From JALOLV01 sp046295175 (GTDB lineage Bacteria > Bacteroidota > Bacteroidia > Cytophagales > Spirosomataceae), in assembly GCA_046295175.1 (NCBI GenBank), contig JBKBNY010000003.1, positions 62,001 through 126,000 of the forward strand: 64,000 nt of DNA, written 5' to 3'. Both the position numbers and the translations under genes were made by a program. This document shows positions 44,425-54,317 of this stretch, piece after piece (the stretch's first letter is position 1; every line of letters begins with the position of its first letter). The notes beneath the pieces are model-generated. The model was not told the DNA's origin. It did no database searches and saw only the letters and a list, made by a program, of their open reading frames with translations.

Positions 44425-45876
44425 TTATGCCATTAATCCAGTTACTACTTTGCCAGCAACATCAGTTAGTCGGTATCTACGACCCAAATGTTTGTAGGTG
44501 AGTTGTTCGTGATTAAGGCCCATTAAATGCATGACGGTAGCATGAAAATCGTGGATATGCACGGGGTCTCTGACGATATTGTAGCCAAAGTCGTCGGTTT
44601 CACCATAAACAATACCGGGTTTTACACCTCCGCCGGCCATCCAGATGCTGTATGCTCGTGGGTGGTGGTCTCGGCCATAATTATCTTTTGTGAATGTCCC
44701 TTGACAATAGTTTGTCCGTCCAAACTCACCACCCCAAATCACCAAAGTTTCATCCAACAATCCACGTTGTTTTAAGTCGGTAATCAAAGCTGCTGATGCA
44801 CGGTCAACGTCTTGGGCTTGAAGCGGCATTTCGTTCGGAAGATTACCGTGTTGGTCCCAGCCCTGATGATAAAGTTGCACAAACCTTACACCCGACTCTG
44901 ATAGTTTTCGAGCCAAAAGGGCATTGGCAGCGTAAGTGCCTGGTACCAAACATTCCGGTCCGTACATTTTGATGATATGGTCGGGTTCTTTTGATAAATC
45001 AGTGAGTTCGGGTACAGCTGTTTGCATCCGGTACGCCATTTCGTACTGTTGAACTTTCGACTGTACCTCAGGGTCGCCGTTTTCTTCAAACCCCAGATGG
45101 TTTAGCTCAGCCAATTTATCTAACATTCTTCTTCGGGCATCTTTGTCAGTACCTTCGGGGTCGTTGAGATACAAGATTGGGTCTTCGCCACTACTAAAAA
45201 CTACTCCTTGGTGCGTAGAATCCAAGAATCCATTGGTCCAAAGTTTTGAATAAACGCCTTGTCCGTTTCCACGTCCACGAGATAGTAGAACACAAAATGC
45301 AGGGAGATTTTTGTTTTCGCTACCCAGACCATAGCTCATCCACGCCCCCATACTTGGGCGGTTGCCTACCTGAGCACCCGTCTGTAAGAAAGTAAGAGCA
45401 GGGTCGTGGTTGATGGCATCGGTATTCATTGTTTTGATAATACAAAGGTCATCAACAATTTTAGCCATGTTAGGGAACAAATCGCTCACCCAAGCCCCCG
45501 ATTGGCCGTATTGCTTGAAATCAAAAAACGAACCCATCAACGGAAACTTCGTCTGATTCGAGGTCATACCCGTGAGCCGCTGACCGTTTCTGATAGAAGC
45601 AGGTAGGTCTTGTCCCATCATTTTGGTGAGCATCGGCTTGTAATCAAACGTTTCGAGTTGAGAAGGGGCCCCGTTCTGAAACAAATAGATTACTCGTTTG
45701 GCTTTTGGGGCAAAATGCGGCAGGCCCAAAGGTAATTCGTCCGTATTTTCATCACCATTGAATAAATTAGGCATTAGCAATGACCCCAAACCCAAAGTAC
45801 CGATTCCAACTGCGGCTTTACCCAAAAAGTGGCGGCGGGTAACGTTTAGTTTATGATTGAAAAATTCGTTTTTCAT
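44425..45876 (-). CDS. DUF1501 (sulfatase-like) protein with Tat signal
   Basis: From the ATG at 45876 the protein has 483 residues. The N-terminus contains a Tat signal (NVTRRHFLGKAAVGIGTLGLGSLL), so it is exported folded. The rest follows the DUF1501 pattern with alkaline-phosphatase-like fold elements (VIYLFQNGAPSQLETFDYKP, LVIWGGEFGRTNYCQG, RDHHPRAYSIWMAGGGVKPG, HIHDFHATVMHLMGL). A GTG start 8 codons earlier overlaps the upstream stop, so translation may be coupled. Its substrate is unknown. Confidence 0.88.
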   Translation of the reverse strand: MKNEFFNHKLNVTRRHFLGKAAVGIGTLGLGSLLMPNLFNGDENTDELPLGLPHFAPKAKRVIYLFQNGAPSQLETFDYKPMLTKMMGQDLPASIRNGQRLTGMTSNQTKFPLMGSFFDFKQYGQSGAWVSDLFPNMAKIVDDLCIIKTMNTDAINHDPALTFLQTGAQVGNRPSMGAWMSYGLGSENKNLPAFCVLLSRGRGNGQGVYSKLWTNGFLDSTHQGVVFSSGEDPILYLNDPEGTDKDARRRMLDKLAELNHLGFEENGDPEVQSKVQQYEMAYRMQTAVPELTDLSKEPDHIIKMYGPECLVPGTYAANALLARKLSESGVRFVQLYHQGWDQHGNLPNEMPLQAQDVDRASAALITDLKQRGLLDETLVIWGGEFGRTNYCQGTFTKDNYGRDHHPRAYSIWMAGGGVKPGIVYGETDDFGYNIVRDPVHIHDFHATVMHLMGLNHEQLTYKHLGRRYRLTDVAGKVVTGLMA

Positions 45877-45896
45877 ATTTTCTCGCTGTTTGATTA

Positions 45897-48224
45897 TCAC
45901 CCCCTCACAATTGCCTCTTCCATATTAAAAATCATTTGTATGGTTTGCATGAGAGCGGCGGCGGCGTTTTTGTCTTTGACATCCTGTCTTTTGTATTCAC
46001 CAATACCCAACATCTTGTCGGCTTTTTTAGAATTCTTCGCAAAAAAAGCACGTTCAGACTCGAAATATTGAGTCAAAATCTCTAACTCTTTCCCTTTTGG
46101 CTTTCGGCAAATAATTCGCCTGAATGCGTTTTCGAGTTTATTTTTAATTGGTGAATTTTCCAGAATCAGATTTTCGGCCAAAACCCTCGAAGCTTCCATC
46201 GTTTGAGGGTCATTCATCATTACCAGTGCTTGAAGCGGTGTATTGGTTCGGCTACGCTGTACCTCGCACTGGTCTCGGTTGCTGGCATCAAAAATGAGCA
46301 TAGATGGTGGCGGAACGGTTCGTTTGATAAACACGTACATTCCTCTGCGATAAAGGTCAGACTCGTGGTCTTGTACATATTTCGCCAACGTTCCACGCCC
46401 CGATGTAGCTACTTCCCAAAGGCCTTTCGGTTGATATGGTTTGACACTTGGACCGCCGACTTCATCATTGAGCAGGCCTCCACTTGCCAGTACATGGTCA
46501 CGGATGTTTTCGGCTGGAAAACGCAGACGAGACGAACGAGCCAAAAAGATATTTTCGGGGTCGGTTTTTAGGTGCTTGTCGGTGATTGCCGAAGATTGCC
46601 TGTAAGTAGCAGACATCACGATTTGCTTAACCAAACGTTTGATATTCCAGCCATTTTCTCTGAAATCCACCGCAAGCCAATCCAACAACTCAGGATGTGA
46701 AGGCAATTCGCCCTGCATTCCAAAATCACCCAAAGTTTTGACGATTCCTCGGCCAAAAAACGATGCCCAAAGTCTATTAACATAAACCCGTGCTGTGAGT
46801 GGATTTCGGGCATCGAGCATCCATTTTGCTAAGCCAAGCCGATTTTTCTCTAATTTATTGGTATCGAATGGCATGATTGCTTTCGGGATTCCGACACCAA
46901 CTCTTTCACCGTGCGAATCGTAATTTCCACGATTCAAAACGTAGGTTGGTCGTACCTTCGAGCTATCATTCATCACCATTACTGTCACATTGGCGGTATC
47001 TTTTTTATTGATAAATTTCAAGATAGATTTCACGTCTTCCGTCGTGATTTTCATATTGGGTGGGTCGGCAAACGAAGCATCAATCGTTCCGAAAAGCCCT
47101 TTTTCTGGCACTTGATTGAAGAAAGCGAAGGTTCGGTAGTAATCTTTCTGCGAAATCGGGTCGTACTTGTGGTCGTGGCAGTGTGCACACTCAAAAGTGA
47201 GAGCCAAAAATGCCTTCCCAAAAGTATTGGTGCGGTCGGTTACGTATTCGATGCGGTATTCTTCATCAATTACGCCACCTTCTTGCGTGATTTTATGGTT
47301 ACGATTAAAACCCGTAGCCAAAAGCATTTCTTTATTCGGATTCGGCAATAAATCTCCGGCTAACTGCCAAGTCAGGAATTTGCTGTACGGATAATTTGAA
47401 TTGAAAGCATGAATCACCCAATCTCGCCACGGCCACATGGTGCGAAGCCCATCGTCTTGGTAACCGTGCGAATCGGCATAGCGAGCCACATCGAGCCAAG
47501 AAATGGCCATTTTTTCGCCAAAATGTTTATTTTTCAGTAATTCGTCAACCACTTTTTCGTAGGCATTTGGCGAATTATCATTCAAAAAACGCTCTTGAAT
47601 TTCTACCGATGGAGGCAGTCCGATGAGGTCGAAACTTACACGTTTTAGTAGGCGTTCTTTATCGGCTTCTTCGTTAGGTTCGAGGCCTTTTTCTTCCATT
47701 TTTGCATAAACGAAATTATCAATTTCATTTTTCACCCAATCCTCATCTGCTTCGGGGAGTTTTGGTTTTTGAGGAGGAATAAACGCCCAGTGTGGTTTGT
47801 ATTTTGCACCTTGCTTTATCCATTTACCAATTAGCTCGATTTCGTATTTTGTTAACTTCAAATTTGACGATGGCGGAGGCATCAAAATGGCGGTATCTTT
47901 AGCGATAATTCGTTGGTAAACTTCAGATTCCTCCAAACTACCAGCCACAATCGCATGGGCCTTGGGATTATCTTTGAGGGCAGCATACGCACCTTCGGGG
48001 GTATCGAGTCGCAAACCAGCTTCTTGTTTATTGACATCGGGTCCATGACATTTGAAACAGCGGTCGGAAAGAATTGGGCGGATGTGAAAGTTGTAATCGA
48101 CCTCATCAGGAATAGCCCCAGTTTCTGCCGATGAAGGGATACAATTCCAAACGATAGATGCCAAACTCAGACTGGCAAGCAGTACATAGAAAAGAGTTTT
48201 AGTCTTGAAAACTACACTTTTCAT
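45897..48224 (-). CDS. PSCyt1-DUF1549-DUF1553 protein
   Basis: This 775-residue exported protein has a signal peptide, the PSCyt1 haem motif CFKCH (Cys56-Cys59-His60), then DUF1549 and DUF1553 (PSD1). A second CxxCH lies in TFECAHCHDHKYDP. This architecture is common in Planctomycetes and some Cytophagales and is tied to DUF1501 proteins, as here. The pair is believed to handle a periplasmic, probably polysaccharide-linked oxidation, but no reaction has been shown that I can cite. It heads the operon. Confidence 0.88.
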   Translation of the reverse strand: MKSVVFKTKTLFYVLLASLSLASIVWNCIPSSAETGAIPDEVDYNFHIRPILSDRCFKCHGPDVNKQEAGLRLDTPEGAYAALKDNPKAHAIVAGSLEESEVYQRIIAKDTAILMPPPSSNLKLTKYEIELIGKWIKQGAKYKPHWAFIPPQKPKLPEADEDWVKNEIDNFVYAKMEEKGLEPNEEADKERLLKRVSFDLIGLPPSVEIQERFLNDNSPNAYEKVVDELLKNKHFGEKMAISWLDVARYADSHGYQDDGLRTMWPWRDWVIHAFNSNYPYSKFLTWQLAGDLLPNPNKEMLLATGFNRNHKITQEGGVIDEEYRIEYVTDRTNTFGKAFLALTFECAHCHDHKYDPISQKDYYRTFAFFNQVPEKGLFGTIDASFADPPNMKITTEDVKSILKFINKKDTANVTVMVMNDSSKVRPTYVLNRGNYDSHGERVGVGIPKAIMPFDTNKLEKNRLGLAKWMLDARNPLTARVYVNRLWASFFGRGIVKTLGDFGMQGELPSHPELLDWLAVDFRENGWNIKRLVKQIVMSATYRQSSAITDKHLKTDPENIFLARSSRLRFPAENIRDHVLASGGLLNDEVGGPSVKPYQPKGLWEVATSGRGTLAKYVQDHESDLYRRGMYVFIKRTVPPPSMLIFDASNRDQCEVQRSRTNTPLQALVMMNDPQTMEASRVLAENLILENSPIKNKLENAFRRIICRKPKGKELEILTQYFESERAFFAKNSKKADKMLGIGEYKRQDVKDKNAAAALMQTIQMIFNMEEAIVRG

Positions 48225-48738
48225 CGGTTAGGGATACAGTTTTGTTGAATAGATAGTTGATTGTAGTTAGGGCTTGACCCAAAACTAAATTTAAAATTAA
48301 TTAATAAAGATAACAATAACTAATACCCTAAAGGGTTTCTTATAGAACTAAATTATAATTGCAACTTTGTCAGTCAAGAAACGATAGGATTGGAGTAATG
48401 TTCAAAGTTGATTAAAAAATCATTTGATGGTATATTTTAACCACTGGGTAGTACAGGGTTTTAAATTAAACTTTTTGATACTCAATGGTAGAATATTGTA
48501 AATTAACGTGAACTCTGGTTTAGTTTTCAGACTGCTCGATATTTCTTCGGTGAAAATAGCGTCGGAACACGCCACGGCGTGTTCCGACAACGAATTTCTA
48601 TGTATTTTCCAATAATTATATTTTCAACAAAAGCATACTTTAGAAATGTACAAGTCCGTAACGAGTTAATAATCAACTATTTACAAAGAAATTAATCCAT
48701 AGTTCACGTTAAACTAAATTGATAAGCTCATCTTCAAA
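48225..48738. other. Gene-free region upstream of the DUF1553 operon
   Basis: This 514-base stretch is AT-rich. It contains the perfect 13-bp palindrome at 48561-48588 and should hold the promoter of the minus-strand DUF1553 operon near 48225-48350. I see no gene in it. Confidence 0.5.
48561..48588. repeat. Perfect palindrome GTCGGAACACGCC
   Basis: GTCGGAACACGCC and its exact reverse complement are separated by two bases. It lies in a gene-free region, about 150 bases past the end of the FAD oxidoreductase gene. Probably a REP-like element; no T-run. Confidence 0.7.
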
Positions 48739-50670
48739 CTATACCTTCTTACTTCCTGGCTCTTTCAATAATTCGATAAGGTCAGGAAGGTGATTTTCAT
48801 ATACTTGCCGAGGTGTGGCATCTTTTTTAACACAAATCGAAGCGGCCTTACCAACAACTTCGCCCATCATTCCGCAAGTTCGCATCACTCTTACAGGTCC
48901 GAGTCCTGTTTTTGTTACGCTAATATTCCTGCCTGCCATAAACAAATTACTTATATTCCGACTATAAAGTGTGCGATAGGGTGCCCAATAGAGACCTTCA
49001 TATTGATACTCTTTTCCTCGGGTGTAGTCAGAGATGAATTCCATTCCTTCTAAACCCTCCTTAAATTCCTTTTTAGGTGTATGTAAATCAACGTGCCAAG
49101 AACATGGAAAAGCACCGTCTTCAAATTTGGTTTGTTTCTTAAAATCTTCTGCATCTAAAACAACATCGCCCATTAATCTACGAGATTCTCGTTTACCTGC
49201 AATGTAAGCCGACCAGCCCAAACGGTGGTTAGGGTACATCTTATCTACATTTTTAATGACATCCCATGCTCCATACATTGCTCTAAAGTTGTGGTCTCTG
49301 ATTTGCTCTATTTCTGTTACTTGATTTTGGTTGAAACCACTTTCCCAATACCACATATTTGCAAAAGACTGTAAGCCTTCTTGTCCAAAAGTTTTAACGT
49401 CTTTACGACCTGGGAATGGTTTATCTGCCAAATCTAATGCCCACGGACATCTTGGAAATGGTTGAGCAAACTCCCCGATTTCGCATTTCATGGCCAAAGC
49501 ACTCTTATCCTTACATTCGCACTTTAATACTTCTTCTTTATTGGTAGCATCCAATACATTAAATAGATTTGAACTACCCATCAGATTCTCAACTTTATAT
49601 TCGTAGTCAGCACCTGCCTTAAATCCGACAACTGCATCGCCAGTACAATCAGCAAAAAACTTAGCTGTTAATCGTTTTTGATGACCAGAACGGATATTTT
49701 GAATGACAATTGCACTAATTTTATTGTCATTTGTGGCTACTTCTATTGCTCGATTTTCGATAAATAGTTTTATATTAGGCTCACGCTTAACTACTTCCAA
49801 TTTTAGGTTATCGTCATAATAATCAGCACTGACACCATTAAAAACTTGTCCAGATTCTTTTACAATTTTTGGTAGAATTTCACTCACAATATCGCCAACG
49901 TGCGGATAAGGCTGCTTATTGGTGTGTCCCTCTGGCCATACTCGTACTTCTGAGCTACCATTTCCACCCAGCACAGGCCTATCTTGTACTAATGCCACCT
50001 TGATACCGTTTCTTGCAGCCGAAATTGCCGCACAAGTTCCGGCTAATCCTCCACCGACAACTACCAAATCAAATGACCCACCATCGGCCGGCTTATCAGG
50101 GAGTCCTAAAAGTTTACGTCTAAATTTAGTGAGAGCAGGAATATCATTGATTGGTTGAAAATTCGTATCTTTACAAAATAAAATCGCTTCACATCTGCCT
50201 TCAAAGCCAGTTAAATCATGTAAGGCTATTTTTGCTTTTTTTCCTACGTTAACAGTTCCACCATCATGCCAATGCCAATCTGCACCTTTTGTACCGAATG
50301 TTTCTTGCAATGGTTTACCATTAACTAATAACTGGAATTTTCCTGGGGCTCCTGGGGCATTCCAATGTGCAACCCAATCTTTGGTACGTACCCACACACG
50401 ATAAGTCCCTTCTGAAGGAAATTTTATTTCGGTAGTTGCATCTTCTACTGGTATTCCCAACCCATGAGCTAATAAATATGGACTACCCATTTTATCCATA
50501 GATTGTTGGTCTATATTCCATCCACCATAATGGGTAAATTGTTCTGCTTCAAGAAAAACAAATTCGTTATTGGCATTTTTATTTGATGAAGCCATTACCT
50601 CAGTCAAACCTCCCGCCAAAAGCATCAGACTTGTATTACCCAATGCTCCGATAAAATTTCTTCTTTTCAT
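48739..50670 (-). CDS. FAD-dependent oxidoreductase with Tat signal and N-terminal carbohydrate-binding-like domain
   Basis: From the ATG at 50670 the protein has 643 residues and a Tat-type signal (MKRRNFIGALGNTSLMLLAGG). Residues about 40-180 resemble a carbohydrate-binding-like beta sandwich (VFLEAEQFTHYGGWN, YRVWVRTKDWVAHW). Then comes an FAD Rossmann domain with LVVVGGGLAGTCAAISAARNG, LVQDRPVLGGNGSSEVRVW and a late GRNISVTKTGLGPVRVMRTCG segment. Family members are annotated only as FAD-dependent oxidoreductases. An upstream in-frame TTG is an unlikely start. It is downstream of the large secreted protein gene. Confidence 0.88.
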   Translation of the reverse strand: MKRRNFIGALGNTSLMLLAGGLTEVMASSNKNANNEFVFLEAEQFTHYGGWNIDQQSMDKMGSPYLLAHGLGIPVEDATTEIKFPSEGTYRVWVRTKDWVAHWNAPGAPGKFQLLVNGKPLQETFGTKGADWHWHDGGTVNVGKKAKIALHDLTGFEGRCEAILFCKDTNFQPINDIPALTKFRRKLLGLPDKPADGGSFDLVVVGGGLAGTCAAISAARNGIKVALVQDRPVLGGNGSSEVRVWPEGHTNKQPYPHVGDIVSEILPKIVKESGQVFNGVSADYYDDNLKLEVVKREPNIKLFIENRAIEVATNDNKISAIVIQNIRSGHQKRLTAKFFADCTGDAVVGFKAGADYEYKVENLMGSSNLFNVLDATNKEEVLKCECKDKSALAMKCEIGEFAQPFPRCPWALDLADKPFPGRKDVKTFGQEGLQSFANMWYWESGFNQNQVTEIEQIRDHNFRAMYGAWDVIKNVDKMYPNHRLGWSAYIAGKRESRRLMGDVVLDAEDFKKQTKFEDGAFPCSWHVDLHTPKKEFKEGLEGMEFISDYTRGKEYQYEGLYWAPYRTLYSRNISNLFMAGRNISVTKTGLGPVRVMRTCGMMGEVVGKAASICVKKDATPRQVYENHLPDLIELLKEPGSKKV

Positions 50671-50721
50671 ATTTATTAAATTTTTTGTCAAGGTTTATAG
50701 AATGGTAAGCAATAATAGTAA

Positions 50722-53205
50722 TTATTTATATGTCAGCCATGTGGTCGCTCTACAATCTTTATCGGTAGAAAACCGTATCCAGCGTGCCTGAAAACCTAAT
50801 GGAAAATTGAAGTTAAATGTTTCATTGGGTTTTACAGTTACTTCTTTATACTTCATCCATGGCCCATGTCCGATTGGCTCTACTTCAATTGTAAACGTTA
50901 CGGCTTGTTTGGAATCATGCGAGATTTTGAGATTTTTATTGTCGTAAAAGCCAATTAAATAAGGGTCTGATGGAGTTCCAGACTTTACCTGACTATCTTT
51001 CCACGGGCCACCTTCTCCAGTCGGTTTTCCCAACTTCCAAAGGTCATCAATAGTTCCTGCCCAAATTTTTGCTTTGCCGTCATCGGAAGTGATGATGTGT
51101 TCATTTTTTGGACTTTTGAAGTCAAGTCCTGTCATGACCAATAAACCACGATAGGAGGCGTAATCATGAATACTGAGTGAATGTGAAGCCACAGGTCTGA
51201 TTTTAGCAAATCCATCGGCATTTTCGGCAGGCAATTCATAAAATGTTCCATGTGCGTTCAGCAAATCTCGTTCGGTGGCTACTTCTCGGCAAATTCGTAA
51301 AGCAGCTTGTTGAGTTTTTGCTGTAAATGCCTGATTCCCTTTTGGGAGCCTCCATCTTCTACCATTGTCATCTACAACAAGCACTGAGGCATCATCAACC
51401 GTAATTACTTCACGTGGAATTGCAAATTTTTCACGAATGAATTGAGTCATTTTTGGGTCTTCTTTTTTTATCAAGTGCATGGCACTATCCAATTCGTAAT
51501 AGCCATTTTCTGTAAAATTTTCATTACTAAATTGACCAGCCAAAACACCTAACTTTCTCCGATTATTGCCCAATCCATAAAGAAGTCCACCCGAATAAGT
51601 CGTAGAATTATTAATTCGAGTTAAGCCTTGAAATTGGGTATCTTGGGTCGTCTGAAATCGTGATGCATCGCTATAATTAAAATTAACAGTTGCTTTGGTT
51701 GCTTGATTGCTTTTTACACGTATCCACTCTCCTTTATCGCTTGTTGCAAAAGTAATTCCAATTGATTGACCTGCACCCACTTCTACTGACCTTAAAGCTT
51801 TCCAATTTCCTTTTCCATCTATATCGGTTTCTAAGCTGAATGTAACTTTCTGACTTCCTTCATTTTTTAGCCATGCCATACGTTGTTGCCAACCTGTAAA
51901 TAGAAATGGTTCGGAAACGGTATTTGCTTCAATTTTTTCAGAAAGCCAAACAGCTCCTTGTGCAGTATTTGGACCTAAATTATCAGGTGTAGTAAGTGAG
52001 GTAAACCAAAGGTTTGAGTTAGATTGTCCCGGACCTTCGATGTTTCCTTTGGTCTTGCGTTTGTTCAAAAACTCTTTCTGTGCTGAATCATCGCAGCCAA
52101 AAACTAAACCATTGTTCCATCGGGTGAAGTCACCAATGACTTTGAGATAAGCTGAGCGAGGGCGAATACCAGCGGTGTTTTTTGAAGTAAATGTTTGTGG
52201 GAAACGCCAAAAAAGTCCGTGCATAGTCATCAAATAATCTGGTTTTTCGAGAGTTCCGATATTACGAATTCGAGGCCATTCGGTATTCCAGCCGTGAGCA
52301 CCATCGTAGCTATGGCTGGTTTTGGGTAGGCGAAAGAACGACCATTTTCCACCATCTCGGACACCCAACAAAACTGATTTATGGTCCCAGCCTGTTGCCC
52401 AAATCGGGTCAGTATCGGGGTTTGCATTTCCGTAAATTCCACCAGGCCCTGTTACTTCTACAAATTGATTTCGACGTACCACTTTCCAGTCTTTTCCATT
52501 CCATTCAGCCAAAACACCAGCTTCTATATCAAATTGCTTCAATGCCAGAGAGCCTGATTCACCATTGTTGGAATATACCATTACTCCTTGACCCGAATAC
52601 ACCCCTTTGCCGTGGGCACCGGGTAGTAGTGAAGATGAAGAATTATTCTCAATATCATCTTTCTTTTTTTCTTTTACATTCCCATCTTGATAAAGCATTT
52701 CGGTTTTGAGATTTTTAACATCTAACTTATAGAACCCTTCCTCCATGGTGGCAATTAAAAGTTTGTTTTGAGGGTCAGATAAATCACGAGCCAAACCTGT
52801 ATAACGGCCAGGTGCTTGGGTATATGGAATGGTGCGAACAGTACGGTTTGCATCAATGGCATAAGGCCCGATAAACAACTGATTGCTCTCTTTATGAATC
52901 ATTCGATTGGCAGGTGTACCTCCAATACTTTCGGGTCTTATTATTTTGTTCAAATCTGGTGAAATTTCATACAATTTATCCGAAGAACCGAATGGCAAAT
53001 GTGGGCCGTAGGTTATTACCCACAATCGGTCGGCCCAAGGCACTACTGCCCCAGTGCCGCACTCTCCTTCATTGTTATAATAAGCCAAATGAGGATAAAC
53101 ACCACTAAATTGAGGATAGGGATTCTTCTGTTGGGAGTACGAATGATTAATAAATAAGAATAAGGCAATTCCAGTTAAAAAACATTTTACTTTAAATATT
53201 TTCAT
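50722..53205 (-). CDS. Large secreted protein of unknown function, probably beta-propeller
   Basis: I cannot name this 827-residue protein. It has a signal peptide (MKIFKVKCFLTGIALFLFINHSYSQ) and repeated Trp/Gly-rich strands (WADRLWVITYGPHLPFGSSDKLYEI, DRYTGL-like ARDLSDPQNKLLIAT, NGKDWKVVRRNQFVEVTGPGG) that suggest a beta-propeller. Two C-terminal segments are similar to each other (FSLETDIDGKGNWKALRSVEV and FTIEVEPIGHGPWMKYKEV), each followed by a segment ending in WIRVKSN or WIRFSTD, so it has two copies of a beta-sandwich domain. It is upstream of the Tat FAD oxidoreductase with 51 bases between, likely one operon acting on a sugar polymer. (The propeller segment reads GRYTGLARDLSD.). 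Confidence 0.68.
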   Translation of the reverse strand: MKIFKVKCFLTGIALFLFINHSYSQQKNPYPQFSGVYPHLAYYNNEGECGTGAVVPWADRLWVITYGPHLPFGSSDKLYEISPDLNKIIRPESIGGTPANRMIHKESNQLFIGPYAIDANRTVRTIPYTQAPGRYTGLARDLSDPQNKLLIATMEEGFYKLDVKNLKTEMLYQDGNVKEKKKDDIENNSSSSLLPGAHGKGVYSGQGVMVYSNNGESGSLALKQFDIEAGVLAEWNGKDWKVVRRNQFVEVTGPGGIYGNANPDTDPIWATGWDHKSVLLGVRDGGKWSFFRLPKTSHSYDGAHGWNTEWPRIRNIGTLEKPDYLMTMHGLFWRFPQTFTSKNTAGIRPRSAYLKVIGDFTRWNNGLVFGCDDSAQKEFLNKRKTKGNIEGPGQSNSNLWFTSLTTPDNLGPNTAQGAVWLSEKIEANTVSEPFLFTGWQQRMAWLKNEGSQKVTFSLETDIDGKGNWKALRSVEVGAGQSIGITFATSDKGEWIRVKSNQATKATVNFNYSDASRFQTTQDTQFQGLTRINNSTTYSGGLLYGLGNNRRKLGVLAGQFSNENFTENGYYELDSAMHLIKKEDPKMTQFIREKFAIPREVITVDDASVLVVDDNGRRWRLPKGNQAFTAKTQQAALRICREVATERDLLNAHGTFYELPAENADGFAKIRPVASHSLSIHDYASYRGLLVMTGLDFKSPKNEHIITSDDGKAKIWAGTIDDLWKLGKPTGEGGPWKDSQVKSGTPSDPYLIGFYDNKNLKISHDSKQAVTFTIEVEPIGHGPWMKYKEVTVKPNETFNFNFPLGFQARWIRFSTDKDCRATTWLTYK

Positions 53206-53640
53206 TTTAAACTTGTTTAAGATTTTAGTTTAGTGGATATTTTTCGGATGAAACATACCACCATGCCAATAATATTCAGATTTATTCAATCAGTTGCCGT
53301 TGTTCAGTATCTTATAAGTAAAGCTTTAAAGGTATCCGACCAAGTAAAAGCCTTCTTTAAGACATAACGATTCACATATACGAGTTCATCAAAATACTCA
53401 TTTCTGTCTTCAATAGACTCATTACACGTTTATTTTACATCTTTCACAATGACTTTAATAAAGTAGAATACAGGTTTTAATTCAATCTTTGTGGAAGATG
53501 TTCATTTGATTTAGATATTTTGCTTCCGAACAATCTCTAACAAGTTTATTGTTAAAAAATATTCAAGAAATAATCAGGCATTTTAAGCAATATAGTTAAG
53601 GTAATTATATTTTTCGGTATTCAGACAAGAAAAAGTACCA

Positions 53641-53766
53641 GATACCCCTCAAATAAAGAATCATGTGAAGAAAATCACCAAACAGATATTGGCTCAGATG
53701 GCTGAAATTGACTCAAACCTAACCATTTATGTAGCACGGCCTACTTTTGCTAAAACCCTATTATTC
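53641..53766 (+). pseudogene. Tyrosine recombinase (integrase) remnant
   Basis: In one frame the segment reads DTPQIKNHVKKITKQILAQM then AEIDSNLTIYVARPTFAKTL. This matches the catalytic-domain stretch of Bacteroidota tyrosine recombinases, normally ending GID-x-N-[LI]-T-x-[YH]-x-ARHTFATTL. The His of the R-H-x-x-R box is replaced (ARPTFA), and reading continues into non-matching sequence and a stop at 53821. Only this short part of the roughly 400-residue protein survives, so it is inactive. Confidence 0.6.
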
Positions 53767-53945
53767 AGCCTATTCCAATTATCAGTTTTGAGGAGTTCAA
53801 AGCCATTTTTGAATCTACAATAAGAGAGAAATATTAATGAGTGAAGGAGGATTTTTTAAATAATTATTGTGAATTTTGAATGGTTTATTTCCGTTTTGTT
53901 GACAAATGTATAAACCGAGTTTTTTCGTAAGCTAAATTTTAACAA

Positions 53946-53979
53946 AAAAGCCTAATAATCTTTCGATTATTAGGCTTTT
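53946..53979 (-). terminator. Terminator next to the tRNA-like fragment
   Basis: AAAAGCCTAATAATC and its exact complement enclose a TTTC loop. On the minus strand it comes 5 bases after the tRNA-Asp-like 3' end and is followed by T-rich sequence, the expected position for a tRNA terminator that has kept its place after integration. Confidence 0.8.
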
Positions 53980-53984
53980 GCTTT

Positions 53985-54007
53985 TGCGGTCCGGACGGGA
54001 CTCGAAC
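53985..54007 (-). other. tRNA-Asp-like 3' end fragment, probable attachment-site scar
   Basis: Read on the minus strand, these 23 bases start GTTCGAGTCCCGTCCGGACC and end GCA: the T-loop, T-stem 3' half, acceptor 3' strand and discriminator of a tRNA, best fitting tRNA-Asp as I recall it. Sequence 5' of it (AAAAACA) does not pair with the T-stem half, so no tRNA body exists. An element integrated into a tRNA gene typically leaves such a fragment at one border. Confidence 0.6.
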
Positions 54008-54317
54008 TGTTTTTATAACTCTTTGTAAATCAATATCTTATAGTCGCTTAATCTATGAGGAGACCGAATTGGAGACCTTACTATTTGGTGTCAATTAGTT
54101 TAAAATGGCTCTCAAATCTTTGGTCAAATTTAAGGATTTCTTTATTTCTTGCAAATCAAATTATGTTAAAATTTATGATTTGGGTTTTGTTTGACATGAA
54201 TGAGTGAAATGTATTTGTATGGTTTGTGGCTTCTTGTGTTTGTGATACTTTATTGGTGCTTTATCTGTGGGTTGCTGATAGTTTTTGGTAAACTGTTTTA
54301 TGGGCATTCTTATTTGT

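Noticed and set aside
53263..53367. 34-codon frame in the same junction
   Set aside because: No resemblance to a known family, and no ribosome binding site or conserved context.
53985..54007. Complete tRNA-Asp gene
   Set aside because: Only the 3' part matches; the 5' T-stem strand, anticodon arm and D arm are absent.
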